Numbered from the stretch's first letter, positions 36,451 to 45,712 are shown. The stretch: DNA of 64,000 nt from DASUSH01 sp963785155 (GCA_963785155.1 CAWAUB010000007.1:372001-436000), one strand, 5' to 3'. A program made the numbers and translations. Notes: a model not told the origin generated them from the letters alone.

Positions 36451-38050
36451 GACAGGTGGGTTCGAAGCGGGCGAGCGCTTCGGCGACTTCGAGATCATCG
36501 AGGTCGCGGGGCGCGGCGGCATGGGCGTCGTCTACCGCGCCCGGCAGATCACCCTCGAGCGGGTGGTCGCGCTCAAGGTGATCTCGCCGGAGATCGCCGA
36601 CGCCCCGGACTTCACCGATCGGTTCCGGCGCGAGTCGCGCCTCGCCGCCTCGATCGACCATCCGCACGTCGTCTCGATCTTCGGCGCGGGCGAGCTGGAG
36701 GGTCGCGCCTATATCTCGATGCAGTGGGTCGACGGGACGAGCCTCGACCAGCTCGTCTCGGGCGGGATCCGCTCGCCGAGGAGCGAACGCGCACGATCAT
36801 CTCGCAGCTCGCCGCGGCGCTCGACGTCGCCCACGCGAACGGGCTGGTGCATCGCGACGTGAAGCCGCCGAACGTCCTCGTCCGCTCGATCGCCGGCGCC
36901 GACCACGCGTACCTGACCGACTTCGGGATCGCCCGCCGCGTCGACGTCGGCGCCACGGGCCTGACCAAGACCGGGCAGACGATCGGCACGGTCGGCTACA
37001 TGGCGCCCGAGCAGATCCGCGGCGAGAAGGGGGACGGGCGCGCCGACCTCTACTCGCTCGGCTGCGTCCTCTACCAGTGCCTGACCGGTCGCCGGCCGTT
37101 CGAGCACGAAACCGAGGTCGCGGTGATGTTCGCCCACGTGAACGAGGAGCGCCCGCGGCCTTCGTCCGTCCGGCCGGAGCTCGCCCCCTACGACGAGCTG
37201 ATCCTCCGCGCGCTCGCGCTCGAGCCCGCCGATCGCTTTCAGACCGGCGCCGAGCTCGCCGCCGCGCTTCGCGCTGCCGGAGGGGCGGGCGGCGCGCCTC
37301 CACCGGTGGCCCCCACCGTCGCCTCCGCCGATCCTCCCGCGGACGAGACCCGGACGGGCCGGACGGCGGTCCTGGATCAGCACGCCGCCTCCGCCTCCAC
37401 CGCCGCCGCGGCCGGTGGAGCACGACACGCCCCCGCCGCCGCCCGCCGGTGGCGGCTCGGGCCGCAAACGCTGGCTGATCGGGATCGGCGTCGTCGCCCT
37501 GGTCCTCGCGATCGGCTTCGGAGCCTTCGCCGCGTCGGGCGGCCTCGACGCCACCGGCACGACGACGGTGATCGACAGCACCGGCGACGACGGCACCGAC
37601 ACGAGCGTCGACGACGGGACCGATGACGATGGCGGCGGTGGCGGCAACGGCGGGCTCGGCGGCGCGGGGGAGCCCGACGAGGACGCCGACATCGCCGACA
37701 TCCAGACGACGCTCGAGGACTACCAGGCCGCCTACTCGAGCCAGGACACCGACGCCCTCGCCGACCTCTTCACGCCGGACGTGTTCCGCCGCGGGATCGG
37801 CGCAGGCGGAGCGTGCACGACAACCCAGGGCCTCGACGAGGTGCTCGCGACCTACGACGCGCAGTTTGCGTCCGGAACGGGCACCTACTCGCTGACCGAC
37901 ACCTCCGAGGGCGCGATCGACCTGAGCGGCGACACCGCATCCCTCGACACCGGCTACACGATCAGCTCCGGCGCGAGTGGGTCGATCTCCTTCGAGCTCG
38001 AGCGCTCGGGATCGGACTGGCTGATCTCCCGGATCGAAGCGAGCTGCTGA
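36449..38050 (+). pseudogene. Membrane Ser/Thr protein kinase with NTF2-like outer domain, two frame changes
   Basis: About 534 aa. The kinase core contains VAGRGGMGVVYRA, VVALKVISPE, VHRDVKPPNVLV, TDFGIARR and MAPEQIRGEK. A frame change near 36770 (LVSGG/DPLAEERT) goes -1 and one near 37380 goes +1, which restores the original frame after a Pro-rich linker. One helix (LIGIGVVALVLAIGFGAFAA) crosses the membrane. The outer end (DIQTTLEDYQAAYSSQDTDA to the final LISRIEASC) resembles an NTF2/SnoaL domain. It is a paralog of the kinase at 31313 and carries the same start-codon element as the FHA-protease gene. Confidence 0.83.
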
Positions 38051-38053
38051 GGC

Positions 38054-38660
38054 TCAGGCCTCTGAATCCTTCGCCGCCTCGACGACGGCGAGAAGGGTCT
38101 TCGCGAGCATCCCGGTCACCTCGTCGCGGTCGAGGCCCTCGATGCGGCATTCGTCGAGGGCGCGGTCGCCGAAGTCGATGAAGGCGCGGATCGCGAGCCG
38201 GGCGTAGGGGGGAGGCTCGGGGGTGCCGAAGTGGTTCTCGGAGATGCTGGCGACGACGAGCGCCCGGTAGCGCTCGTCGACGGCGTCGATCTCCGGCTCG
38301 CCTGGGATCCGGGCCTGCCGGTGGACGAGCCATGCATCGGTCGGCTCTAGTGCGTGGTCGAAGAGCCCGGCGAAGTTCGCCGCCAGGCGTTCGTCGAGCG
38401 GGGTGTCCGGGTCCGTGTTCCAGTGGCCGGTGAGCTCGCGGCCGGCGAGCTTCGACGGCGGCGAGGAAGACGTCGAGCCGCCCGCGCGGGAAGTAGTGGT
38501 AGAGCAGGTTGCGGGTGACGCCGGCGCGCTCGGCGACCGCCTCGAGCGTGGTACCCGCATAGCCGCCCTTGGCAGCGACGGCGAGCGCGGCGGCGGCCAG
38601 CTGCTCGCGCCGCGCTTCGGGGGGCAGTCGCTTCGCGCTCGCGGTGGGCACGGAAGCCAT
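38054..38660 (-). pseudogene. TetR-family repressor, one frame change
   Basis: About 202 aa. The N-terminal helix-turn-helix region reads REQLAAAALAVAAKGGYAGT and VAERAGVTRNLLYHYFP, the classic TetR DNA-binding signature. The ligand-binding part continues in another frame (KLAGRELTGHWNTDPDTPLD to the final AVVEAAKDSEA) after a +1 change near 38455. It is divergent from the secreted propeller gene, and an inverted repeat covers both promoters, so it probably represses that operon and itself. The ligand is unknown. Confidence 0.82.
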
Positions 38661-38693
38661 ATTTACAGACTATCAACTTGACAAGATGTAAAT
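38661..38693. promoter_or_regulatory. Putative TetR operator
   Basis: Perfect 7-bp inverted arms ATTTACA (38661-38667) and TGTAAAT (38687-38693) are separated by 19 bp. Inside is a CTTG-A-CAAG palindrome (38677-38685). The left arm abuts the tetR ATG and the right arm overlaps the spacer of the rightward promoter, so a bound repressor would block both genes. Confidence 0.55.
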
Positions 38694-38706
38694 AGTGAGC
38701 TACGTT
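38678..38706 (+). promoter_or_regulatory. Sigma-70-type promoter for the propeller/cupin/cupredoxin genes
   Basis: TTGACA (38678-38683), a 17-bp spacer and TACGTT (38701-38706) form the best complete -35/-10 promoter in the window. Transcription would start about 27 nt before the AAGGAGG Shine-Dalgarno of the first gene. The -35 lies inside the putative TetR operator. Confidence 0.7.
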
Positions 38707-38740
38707 CGGCTCCTTGCACGCACCTGGACAAGGAGGTCTG

Positions 38741-40252
38741 ATGAAGCACGCCGTCACCGTCGCCGTCCTCACGCTGATCGCCGCGCTGGGCGCAGCATCG
38801 AGCGCCATCGCGGCCACACCGATTCCGAGCGAGCCCGCGGACGGGCCCTCGCTCGTCCCCGACTTCGAGGGCAACCCGGCGACGGCGAAGAAGGTGAAGA
38901 CCTCCAAGGTGCCCCAGAACCCGTTCCTGGCACCGAACGGGCTGAACAGCGTCCACAACGACGGCTACCAGTCCGACACCTATAAGTGGGCCGGTCCGCT
39001 CGGGAACAACCCGCAGGTGACCTCGCAGGCGTTCGGCGGGCTCGGCCTCTGCGGGATCACGATCGGCTTCGACTCCGAGGGCCGCCTGATCACGATCTGC
39101 GTCTCGGGCACGACCCAGCAGCTGCGCCTGCTCGACCCGGTGACACTCGACACGCTCGCCACCTACGACAATCTTCCGGCCAGGGTGATCCCCGAGGGAG
39201 TGAGCCCGTTCGTCTCCGGCGGCGGCGCGTACTTCTACGTCGACAACCAGTCCCGGTCGGTGATCTCGACGGGACGGTCGATCCAGGTGATCGGCGTCTC
39301 CACGGGCCCGAACCCGCAGTTCACGCTCGAGAAGACCTATGACGTGAGCGCCATCGTCCCCGAGGGCGACCAGCTGAACTCCGCGGTCCCGGCGTGGGAC
39401 GGCCGCCTGTGGTTCGTCTCCCGCTTCAACGGGATCGTCGGGATGCTCGACCAGAACACCGGCCAGGTGCTGGACTCGGTCGAGACCGGCGAGGAGATCG
39501 AGAACTCCTTCGCGGTCGCCGACAAGGGCGAGGTCTACGTCGTCACCGACCACCACCAGTATCGCTTCGACGCCAAGGGCGACTCGATCCAGGAGACCTG
39601 GAAGCACGAGTACGAGAACAGCGGGAAGCAGAAGCCCGGCCAGCTCGGCGTCGGCTCGGGCACGACCCCGACGGTGATGGACGGCGGCAAGTACGTCGCG
39701 ATCACCGACAACGCCAACCCGATGAACATCGTCGTCTACCGGACCGGGAAGAACGCGAAGGCCGGACGCGTCGCGTGCACCCAGCAGGTGTTCAAGAAGG
39801 GCGCAAGCGCGACCGAGAACTCGCTGATCGGTACCGACAGCTCGCTGGTCGTCGAGAACAACTACGGCTACGCGCCGCCGCCAGACGCGACCAACAACGG
39901 TGGCACCACGACCCCGGGCATCGAGCGCGTGGACGTCGTCACCAAGAAGAACAAGAAGGGCAAGAAGAAGGTCGTCTGCGAGAAGGCCTGGAAGAACAAC
40001 TCGATCGCGCCGTCGGTCGTGCCGAAGCTCTCGCTGGCGACCGGCCTCGTCTACACGATCACGAAGCCGGCCGGTAGCCCGGACGCCTGGTACGTGACCG
40101 CGGTCGACTTCGAAACCGGCAAGACCGTGTGGTCGAAGCTGCTCGGCACCGGCCAGCTCTACAACAACCACTACGCCGGAATTGCGATCAGCGAGCAGGG
40201 CGCGCTCTACAGCGGCGTGCTCGGCGGCACGGTTAGGCTCGCCGATGGATGA
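38741..40252 (+). CDS. Secreted PQQ-like beta-propeller protein
   Basis: 503 aa. A signal peptide (residues 1-25, ending SAIAA) is followed by repeated propeller-type strands such as AYFYVDNQSRSVISTG, GRLWFVSRFNGIVGMLD and WYVTAVDFETGKTVWSKLLG. The last is typical of PQQ-like/quinoprotein repeats. No PQQ-binding disulfide or complete Trp-docking set was recognised, so a binding or structural role is as likely as a dehydrogenase. The ATG is chosen because AAGGAGG lies 5 nt upstream (38730-38736). The stop overlaps the cupin start (ATGA). Expression is probably TetR-controlled. Confidence 0.8.
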   Translation: MKHAVTVAVLTLIAALGAASSAIAATPIPSEPADGPSLVPDFEGNPATAKKVKTSKVPQNPFLAPNGLNSVHNDGYQSDTYKWAGPLGNNPQVTSQAFGGLGLCGITIGFDSEGRLITICVSGTTQQLRLLDPVTLDTLATYDNLPARVIPEGVSPFVSGGGAYFYVDNQSRSVISTGRSIQVIGVSTGPNPQFTLEKTYDVSAIVPEGDQLNSAVPAWDGRLWFVSRFNGIVGMLDQNTGQVLDSVETGEEIENSFAVADKGEVYVVTDHHQYRFDAKGDSIQETWKHEYENSGKQKPGQLGVGSGTTPTVMDGGKYVAITDNANPMNIVVYRTGKNAKAGRVACTQQVFKKGASATENSLIGTDSSLVVENNYGYAPPPDATNNGGTTTPGIERVDVVTKKNKKGKKKVVCEKAWKNNSIAPSVVPKLSLATGLVYTITKPAGSPDAWYVTAVDFETGKTVWSKLLGTGQLYNNHYAGIAISEQGALYSGVLGGTVRLADG

Positions 40253-40611
40253 GAATCCGCCGCGCCGACGCGATTGAGTCCTACGTAACCCGCGACGGGT
40301 CGACGATCCGCGAGATCGCCGGCCCGCCGTCGGGCACGGCGGCGAACCAGTCGCTCGCCGAGGCCACCGTGGAACCGGGCGCAGAGACCATCGAGCATTA
40401 CCACCGCGCCTCGGAGGAGATCTACCACTTCACCTCGGGGGCGGGCCGGATGCGGGTCGGCGACGAGGAGACCGAGGTGACCGCCGGCGACACGGTGGCC
40501 ATCGCGCCCGGCGTCCGCCACAAGCTCTGGAACCCCGGACCGGAGCCGCTCGTGCTCCTCTGCATCTGCTCGCCGCCCTACTCACACGAAGACACGACTA
40601 CCACCGAGTAG
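40249..40611 (+). CDS. Small cupin-domain protein
   Basis: 120 aa, one double-stranded beta-helix. Cupin motif 1 is EHYHRASEEIYHFTSGAGRM, with the HxH and Glu metal ligands. Motif 2 is PGVRHKLWNPG, with the third His. It probably binds Fe, Mn or Ni and may be a small dioxygenase or a sugar/phosphomannose-type binding protein. The ATG overlaps the stop of the propeller gene, and a TAGGCT box (40234-40239) is 9 nt upstream, so it may also have its own leaderless transcript. Confidence 0.86.
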   Translation: MRIRRADAIESYVTRDGSTIREIAGPPSGTAANQSLAEATVEPGAETIEHYHRASEEIYHFTSGAGRMRVGDEETEVTAGDTVAIAPGVRHKLWNPGPEPLVLLCICSPPYSHEDTTTTE

Positions 40612-40674
40612 GAACCGGCGCACGGCGCCGAAAGCCGTGTTACCTTTTTCGCGCCTCTTGGAGGGGGCAAAAGG

Positions 40675-42413
40675 GTGAACGACCAACCTGCGTCGTCAAA
40701 GCGACGCGCACAACGGTCTCGTGGGGGTAGCCACGGGCGAGTCAGGAGCGGGATGAGCAAGCTGGTGACGGCTGTCGTAGCCGCGATCGTGCTTTCGATC
40801 GCATTTGCCTCGATGGCGGCCGCGCAGGATCCGGCGCCGGCGCCCACGCCGCCGCCGAACCCCGGTCCGCTCGACCCGATCGTCGAGCGCAGCGACCAAT
40901 ACACACCGAAGCCGGCCGGCACGAAGGAGACGCTCAAGTATTGGTACGGGCCCTATCGTGGCGCCTCCCGGCTGGGACGCCAACCGCGTCGATTTGAACA
41001 TCCCGGTCCCCGAGGGCATGGTGCTCTCGATCGAGCCGGAGCTGCGCATGGCCGACTCGATGGAGGTGCCCTCGCACCAGGTCGCGCACATCCACCACGC
41101 GCACTGGTTCACGCTCAATCCCGGCAGCGAGACCGACAACTACTTCAGCGGCCTGGCCGACTGGATGTTCGGCAACGGCGACGAGGAGACGAAGGCCGAC
41201 TTCCAGGAGCGGTCTGCCGCCGATCCCAACGGGCCCGTCTACGGCAGCCACATCGACGCCTCCGAGCCGGGTCCGGTGATCTACATGCTGCACAACAAGA
41301 CCGCCGGCGCGTTCGTCGCATACATCGCGCTCGACATCACCTTCATCCACGGTTCCGAGGAAGCGCTCGAGGCCGCCGATGCGGACGGTCGCGAGTACCA
41401 CGACATCACCGGGGTCCTCTTCGGCCGAACCTTCGACGTCCTGCGCGACCCGAACTCGAAGGACGGCACCTTCGAGCAGCCCGAGGACGACAAGCGCGGC
41501 TACATCGAGTGGACCTCGCCGGTCGACGGCACGATGATCGGCACCGGCAGCCACGTCCACCCCGGCGGCGAGCGCGTGATCAGCGAGAACTACGGGTCCG
41601 AGGAGGCCCCGTGTCCCGACGTCGGCAAGGGCTACGGCGGCACCGTGCTCTGAAATCCGACGTGATCAACAACAACGGCGTCCGATTCAGCGAGGACTAC
41701 CAGACCGAGGTCACGCGACCGTCGTGGCGCGCGCCGATCCACAAGGGCGACAGGCTCCGGATCGCCGGCATCTACGAGAACAAGGAGCACTCCTGGTACA
41801 CGGCGATGACGCACGCCGGCTTCTACATCGACCAGGCGCAGCCGCCCGCAGGGCAGCTGCCAGCCGTACTTCGTCGGCAAGGACGCGAAGCTGCTCAAGC
41901 GCAAGCCGAAGAAGGGCCGCAAGAAGATCCGCGTCTTCGACGGCGTCCCCAACCGGCCTTGGTCGCATGTCGCGCACGACTCGGTCTGCGGCGAGGAGTA
42001 CGGGGCCCCGGCTTGCGAGGAGCCCGAGAAGCCCTACTCACAGGGCGTCGAGACCAACGAGGTGCAGATCGCCAACTTCATCTACCAACCGGGGGACCTC
42101 TCGCCTCGAGGGCGAGCAGGGCGGCCCGGTGCAGGTGAAGCAGGGCACGTCGCTGCGATTCACCAACCTGGACCAGGCGGCCAACATCCGCCACTCGGTG
42201 ACGACCTGCCCGTGGCCGTGCAACGGCCGCTACGTGGCGAACTACCCGCACGCCGACGGCGTCTGGGACTCGGACACGCTCGGCTTCGACCCGATCGACG
42301 GCGGCAATCCGAACCCCATCGCCGAGACGCCGAAGGACATGAAGGTCGGCAAGTACTCGTACTACTGCCGCATCCACCCCTGGATGCGGGGCGCCTTCGA
42401 GGTCACGCCGTAG
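40675..42413 (+). pseudogene. Secreted cupredoxin-domain protein, four frame changes
   Basis: About 578 aa when the frames are joined. A signal peptide (VAAIVLSIAFASMAAAQ) is followed by a domain with histidine-rich HQVAHIHHAHWFTLNPGSE. A C-terminal type I copper domain has ligands His in NIRHSVTTC, then Cys, His and Met in YYCRIHPWMRGAF. Frames change near 40955 (+1), 41640 (-1), 41860 (+1) and 42110 (+1). Each segment is well preserved. The GTG at 40675 or the ATG at 40753 (AGGAG upstream) could be the start. It may carry electrons or bind copper outside the cell. A second cupredoxin gene follows. Confidence 0.72.
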
Positions 42414-42417
42414 GCGG

Positions 42418-43134
42418 ATGAGACGCTCGGCTCGAACCTCCGCTCGTGCGGCGTCGCTCCTGACGCTCCTCGTTCTTCTGCTCGCCGTGCCCGCGGCCGC
42501 ACAGGCGGCCGAGCGCGTCGTCGCGATCCCGCAGTCGACCTACGCGACAAAGAACGTCGCGATCGACCAGGGCGAGCCACTGACGTTCCTGAATCTCGAT
42601 GCGCTGAACCACGACGTCACCGCACGCGGCAAGGACGCCTCCGGCGCGCCGCTCTTCTCGACCCCGCTGATCGGGATCGGAGAGGAGGTCCCGGTCGCCG
42701 GGGCCGACGCGGTCAGCCCGGGCAGCTACGCCTTCTTCTGCACCATCCACCCGAACATGGAGGGCACCCTCGTGGTCGGCGGCGGTGGTGGAGGGGCGGA
42801 CGACGGCAAGGGGCCGGCGATCGAGCTCGTCGTGCTCGACTCGAAGGTCTCCGAGGTCCGCAAGTCGGGGATCCTGCGGGTTCAGATGACCGTCGACGAG
42901 GGCGCCGCGATGGAGGTCACGGCGAAGACCAAGGACGGGAAGAAGAACGTCACCCTCGGCAAGGCATCGCACAACCAGCCGGAGAGCGGTTCGCACATCA
43001 TGGAGATCGCCCTCTCGAAGTCGGGCAAGTCGGCCCTCTCCAGCGCCGGCAAGGCGAAGATTCAGATCAGCGCCACGGCCGAGGACGCGGCCGGCAACGC
43101 CAGCAGCGCCAAGGCCAAGGCGACCCTGAAGTAG
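42418..43134 (+). CDS. Secreted plastocyanin-like (cupredoxin) protein
   Basis: 238 aa. The signal peptide is at residues 1-30 (LLTLLVLLLAVPAAAQAA). Residues 35-122 are a type I copper domain: His in LNHDVTARG, then Cys, His and Met in YAFFCTIHPNMEGTLVV. After a Gly-rich linker, residues 135-238 form a second beta domain (LRVQMTVDEGAAMEVTAKTK). It is probably a small extracytoplasmic electron carrier or copper binder. It starts 4 nt after the larger cupredoxin gene and abuts the convergent methyltransferase gene with no spacer. Confidence 0.88.
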   Translation: MRRSARTSARAASLLTLLVLLLAVPAAAQAAERVVAIPQSTYATKNVAIDQGEPLTFLNLDALNHDVTARGKDASGAPLFSTPLIGIGEEVPVAGADAVSPGSYAFFCTIHPNMEGTLVVGGGGGGADDGKGPAIELVVLDSKVSEVRKSGILRVQMTVDEGAAMEVTAKTKDGKKNVTLGKASHNQPESGSHIMEIALSKSGKSALSSAGKAKIQISATAEDAAGNASSAKAKATLK

Positions 43135-43875
43135 TCAGCCGCCGCCCGCGAGCGGCCGGCCGAGCGTGACGGTGACCCGGAACGGGAGGTCGACCGGCCC
43201 CGCCGGAAGCCCGTCGAGGGCGTCTGCCAGGAAGGCGGCTCGCTCGGCCTCGTCCATGATCGCCACGTAGGACCAAGAGGAGACGTACTCGGCGATGCTC
43301 GGCGGCCGGTGGATGAACTTGAACTGCCGCTCCGCGACGGTCTCGAAGTGCCGATCCCACATAAGGGGCTCGCCCTCGTGCGCACCGCGGGTGGGCGAGT
43401 CGCCGAGCAGGCGGAGCTTCAGGTTGTCGATCGCGCGGCTTGTCGGGCCGTCGCGGTCCTCGACGTTCCAGAGAACCGCGAGGTGGCCGCCGGGGGCGAT
43501 GACGCGGCGGATTTCCTCGTACGCCGCCTTGGGGTCGAACCAGTGGAGCGCGTTGGCGACGGTCACGAGGTCGAAGCTGTCGTCGCCGGCGGGCAGGTCC
43601 TCGGCCAGCGCGTCGACGACCGTGGCCTCGGGGGCGCGGTCGAGCAGGATCCGGCGCATCTCCGCGCTCGGTTCGACCGCGGTCACCGTGAGCCCGGCGT
43701 CGATCAGGGGCGCGGTCAGGGCGCCGGTGCCGGCGGCGAGGTCCAGCGCCGGCGCGCCATCGCCGGCCCCAGCCGTCGCGAGCGTCCATTCGATCGCCTC
43801 GGCCGGATAGGCGGGTCGGGCCCGGGCATAGACGTCGGCGCCGGCATCGAAACGCTGGTGGGGAGCGTGGGTCAT
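43135..43875 (-). CDS. Class I SAM-dependent methyltransferase
   Basis: 246 aa. The SAM-binding motif I is ALDLAAGTGALTAPLIDAG near residue 45, the acidic end of beta-2 is VTAVEPSAEM, and VTVANALHWFDPKAAYEEI is motif IV of the methyltransferase 11 type. The HWFD motif is common in UbiE/Tam-like enzymes acting on small molecules. The substrate is unknown. A TACTGT box lies 9 nt before the ATG on the minus strand, consistent with leaderless expression. Confidence 0.87.
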   Translation of the reverse strand: MTHAPHQRFDAGADVYARARPAYPAEAIEWTLATAGAGDGAPALDLAAGTGALTAPLIDAGLTVTAVEPSAEMRRILLDRAPEATVVDALAEDLPAGDDSFDLVTVANALHWFDPKAAYEEIRRVIAPGGHLAVLWNVEDRDGPTSRAIDNLKLRLLGDSPTRGAHEGEPLMWDRHFETVAERQFKFIHRPPSIAEYVSSWSYVAIMDEAERAAFLADALDGLPAGPVDLPFRVTVTLGRPLAGGG

Positions 43876-43923
43876 CGCGGGTGCACAGTACGGCGACCGC
43901 CGTTCCCTAAGTTCCCCGCTCCG

Positions 43924-44467
43924 ATGGAGGCAAGTCCACAGGTCCTGGGACCCCGCGTTCTGAATCGCGCGTTGCTCGAGCGACAGCTGCTACTCGAGCG
44001 GAAGGACATGTCTGCGGCCGAGGTGATCGAGGCGCTCGTCGGCATGCAGGGGCAGGCGCCGAACGCCCCGTACGTCGGCCTCTGGAGCCGGATCGAGGGC
44101 TTCGAGCACGCTGAGCTCGCGAGGATGATGAAGCGCCGCGAGGCGGTCCGGATGACGCTTCCTGCCCGAGTACGACAACCTCTACTTCTCCCACAAGGAC
44201 CGCTCCCGGTTCACCGTCGAGCACCGGCGCCGTTACCCGCTCTGGCCGGGGGTCGGTGGCACCTGCGGCGGCTTCCTCGTCGACGGCTTCTTCGCCGGCG
44301 TCTGGCAGATCGAGCGCCAGGGCGAGCGCGCAACTCTCGTCATCGATGCCTGGGTGTCGCTCTCCAAGCGCGCTGCGTCGGAACTGGAGGAAGAGGGCGC
44401 ACGGCTGCTCGAGTTCGCGGCCGCGGACGCCGGCGACACCGACGTGCGCTTCGGCGAGATCGAATAG
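43924..44467 (+). pseudogene. Winged-helix DNA-glycosylase-like protein (HTH_42/AlkX-YcaQ type), internal deletion
   Basis: The first 78 residues (LNRALLERQLLLERKDMSAA, then EALVGMQGQAPNAPYVGLWS) match the N-terminus of the winged-helix DUF1006 family. From about 44160, in another frame, comes the C-terminal part (LPEYDNLYFSHKDRSRF, then GGFLVDGFFAGVWQIER). The usual length is about 360-400 aa, but only about 180 remain, so some 180-200 residues in the middle are missing. This is a real deletion or a misassembly, not just a base error. A TAAGTT box is 10 nt before the ATG. Confidence 0.72.
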
Positions 44468-44470
44468 CGG

Positions 44471-45199
44471 CTAGCCGACCTCGAAGCGCCAGCTGGCGGA
44501 CTTCTTCGCCTCGAGTCCGCCGGCGTCGATCGCCGTGACCTTGAACTTGTGCTTCCCCGAGGACACCTTCTTTAGCTTCTCCGGCGACTCGCACTCGAAG
44601 GGCTTCTTCGAGTCGAGCCGGCACTCGAAGGTGGCCGCGGGGTCGTCGGAGGAGAACTTGAACTTCACCTTGCCGCGCTTGACGTCCTTCTTCGTCACCT
44701 CGTCCTTCGGCCCCGATCCCTGCTTCAGGCTGGGCGGGCCGCTGAACTCGTCCAGGTGGGACACGTAGTCGGTCGTGTCGATCGTCGGATCGAGCGACGC
44801 GCCGGACAGGAACTGACTGCTCAGGATGGACTTCGTCGGCTGTCCGAGGACCTCCTCGGCGAGCAGCTGCTGCCGGGTGTGCTCGAAGCCGGCCATGACG
44901 AACAGCGCCGTGTCGAATCCGGCGGCGCGCCAGGCGAGGAAGCCCGGCTGCTTGATGGCCGGGTCGGTGTTGCTGGTGTTGATCAGGCAGGGCGCGTCCA
45001 TGGCGAAGCCGAGCGCCGGGACCCGCGGCGTGATCTCCCCGGCCGGTTGCCCTGTGCACTCGTTCAGGACGCCGCCGGTGTCGCCATCGAGGTATCGCCG
45101 CAGGTTGTCGATCGCGACCGCGGCCACGACTCCTGGATCCGGATCCTGCTGGACGACGCTTGCGGCGATCGAGCCCGCCCGGCGATCCGTCGCCGGCAC
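44471..45199 (-). CDS. Unrecognised protein with C-terminal Ig-like beta domain
   Basis: 242 aa from a GTG only 6 nt after, and in frame with, the stop of the ABC-ATPase remnant. Residues 20-165 (GVVAAVAIDNLRRYLDGDTG, ALGFAMDAPCLINTSNTDPA) fit no family I know. Residues 170-242 (FECRLDSKKPFECESPEKLK, then HKFKVTAIDAGGLEAKKSAS) resemble the Ig-like repeat common on surface proteins of Thermoleophilia. There is no signal peptide at this start, so the true N-terminus may have been lost or lie upstream. Confidence 0.55.
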   Translation of the reverse strand: MPATDRRAGSIAASVVQQDPDPGVVAAVAIDNLRRYLDGDTGGVLNECTGQPAGEITPRVPALGFAMDAPCLINTSNTDPAIKQPGFLAWRAAGFDTALFVMAGFEHTRQQLLAEEVLGQPTKSILSSQFLSGASLDPTIDTTDYVSHLDEFSGPPSLKQGSGPKDEVTKKDVKRGKVKFKFSSDDPAATFECRLDSKKPFECESPEKLKKVSSGKHKFKVTAIDAGGLEAKKSASWRFEVG

Positions 45200-45205
45200 C
45201 CCCGG

Positions 45206-45601
45206 TCATCCCGTCAAGGCGACGCCCTTTTCGGCGGTCTGCCAAGCGCCCGGGGAGAGGACGATCACGCGGTGCGCCCAGGCGGCGACCTCCTCATCCT
45301 CGGTGGCCAGCACAACTGCCCGTCCCAGGCCGTCGGCCATCTCGCGGAGCTGGGCCATGAGCTCGTCGCGATCCGCGGGCGAGATCCCGGTGGTGAGCTC
45401 GTCGGCGAGCACCGTGGGCGCGGAGTCGGCCGTCGCGTGCTGAAGGGCCACGCGCCTCGGCCGCATCCCGTGGACGCTGAGCGAATCGCGGAGGAGCACG
45501 GCCTCCGAGGGGTCGAAGCAGGAACGCAGCAGGGTGGACTTGCCGCATCCGGATGGGCCGAGCAGGACGGTCAGCTCACCGGCGATCGGGTTGAGTTCCA
45601 T
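45206..45601 (-). pseudogene. Truncated ABC transporter ATPase
   Basis: 131 aa. Walker A GPSGCGKSTLLRS lies near residue 15 and a Walker B-like TVLADELTTGISP follows only about 45 residues later. A normal ATPase has about 110-120 residues in between, including the Q-loop and LSGGQ signature, which are absent here. A VVLATEDEEVAAWAHRVIVL segment replaces the H-loop region. It is therefore an internally deleted remnant and unlikely to hydrolyse ATP. No membrane partner lies nearby. Confidence 0.55.
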
Positions 45602-45712
45602 CTCAATCTTCCTTCCAGTCGGTCATGGCTTCCTTTGCCGACTCGTCCTACGCCGCCCGCTCGTGAACGGATCTTCGGGGGACTTAAAGACCGCTACGCT
45701 GGTTGGGTACCC

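Noticed and set aside
36770..37385. Programmed frameshifting in the kinase gene
   Set aside because: There is no slippery heptamer or downstream pseudoknot, and the same kind of change affects many unrelated genes here, so a base error is more likely.
38049..38062. GAGGC-TCAG-GCCTC hairpin between the kinase and tetR genes as a terminator
   Set aside because: Only a 5-bp stem, overlapping both gene ends and without a T-run. Too weak to list as a feature.
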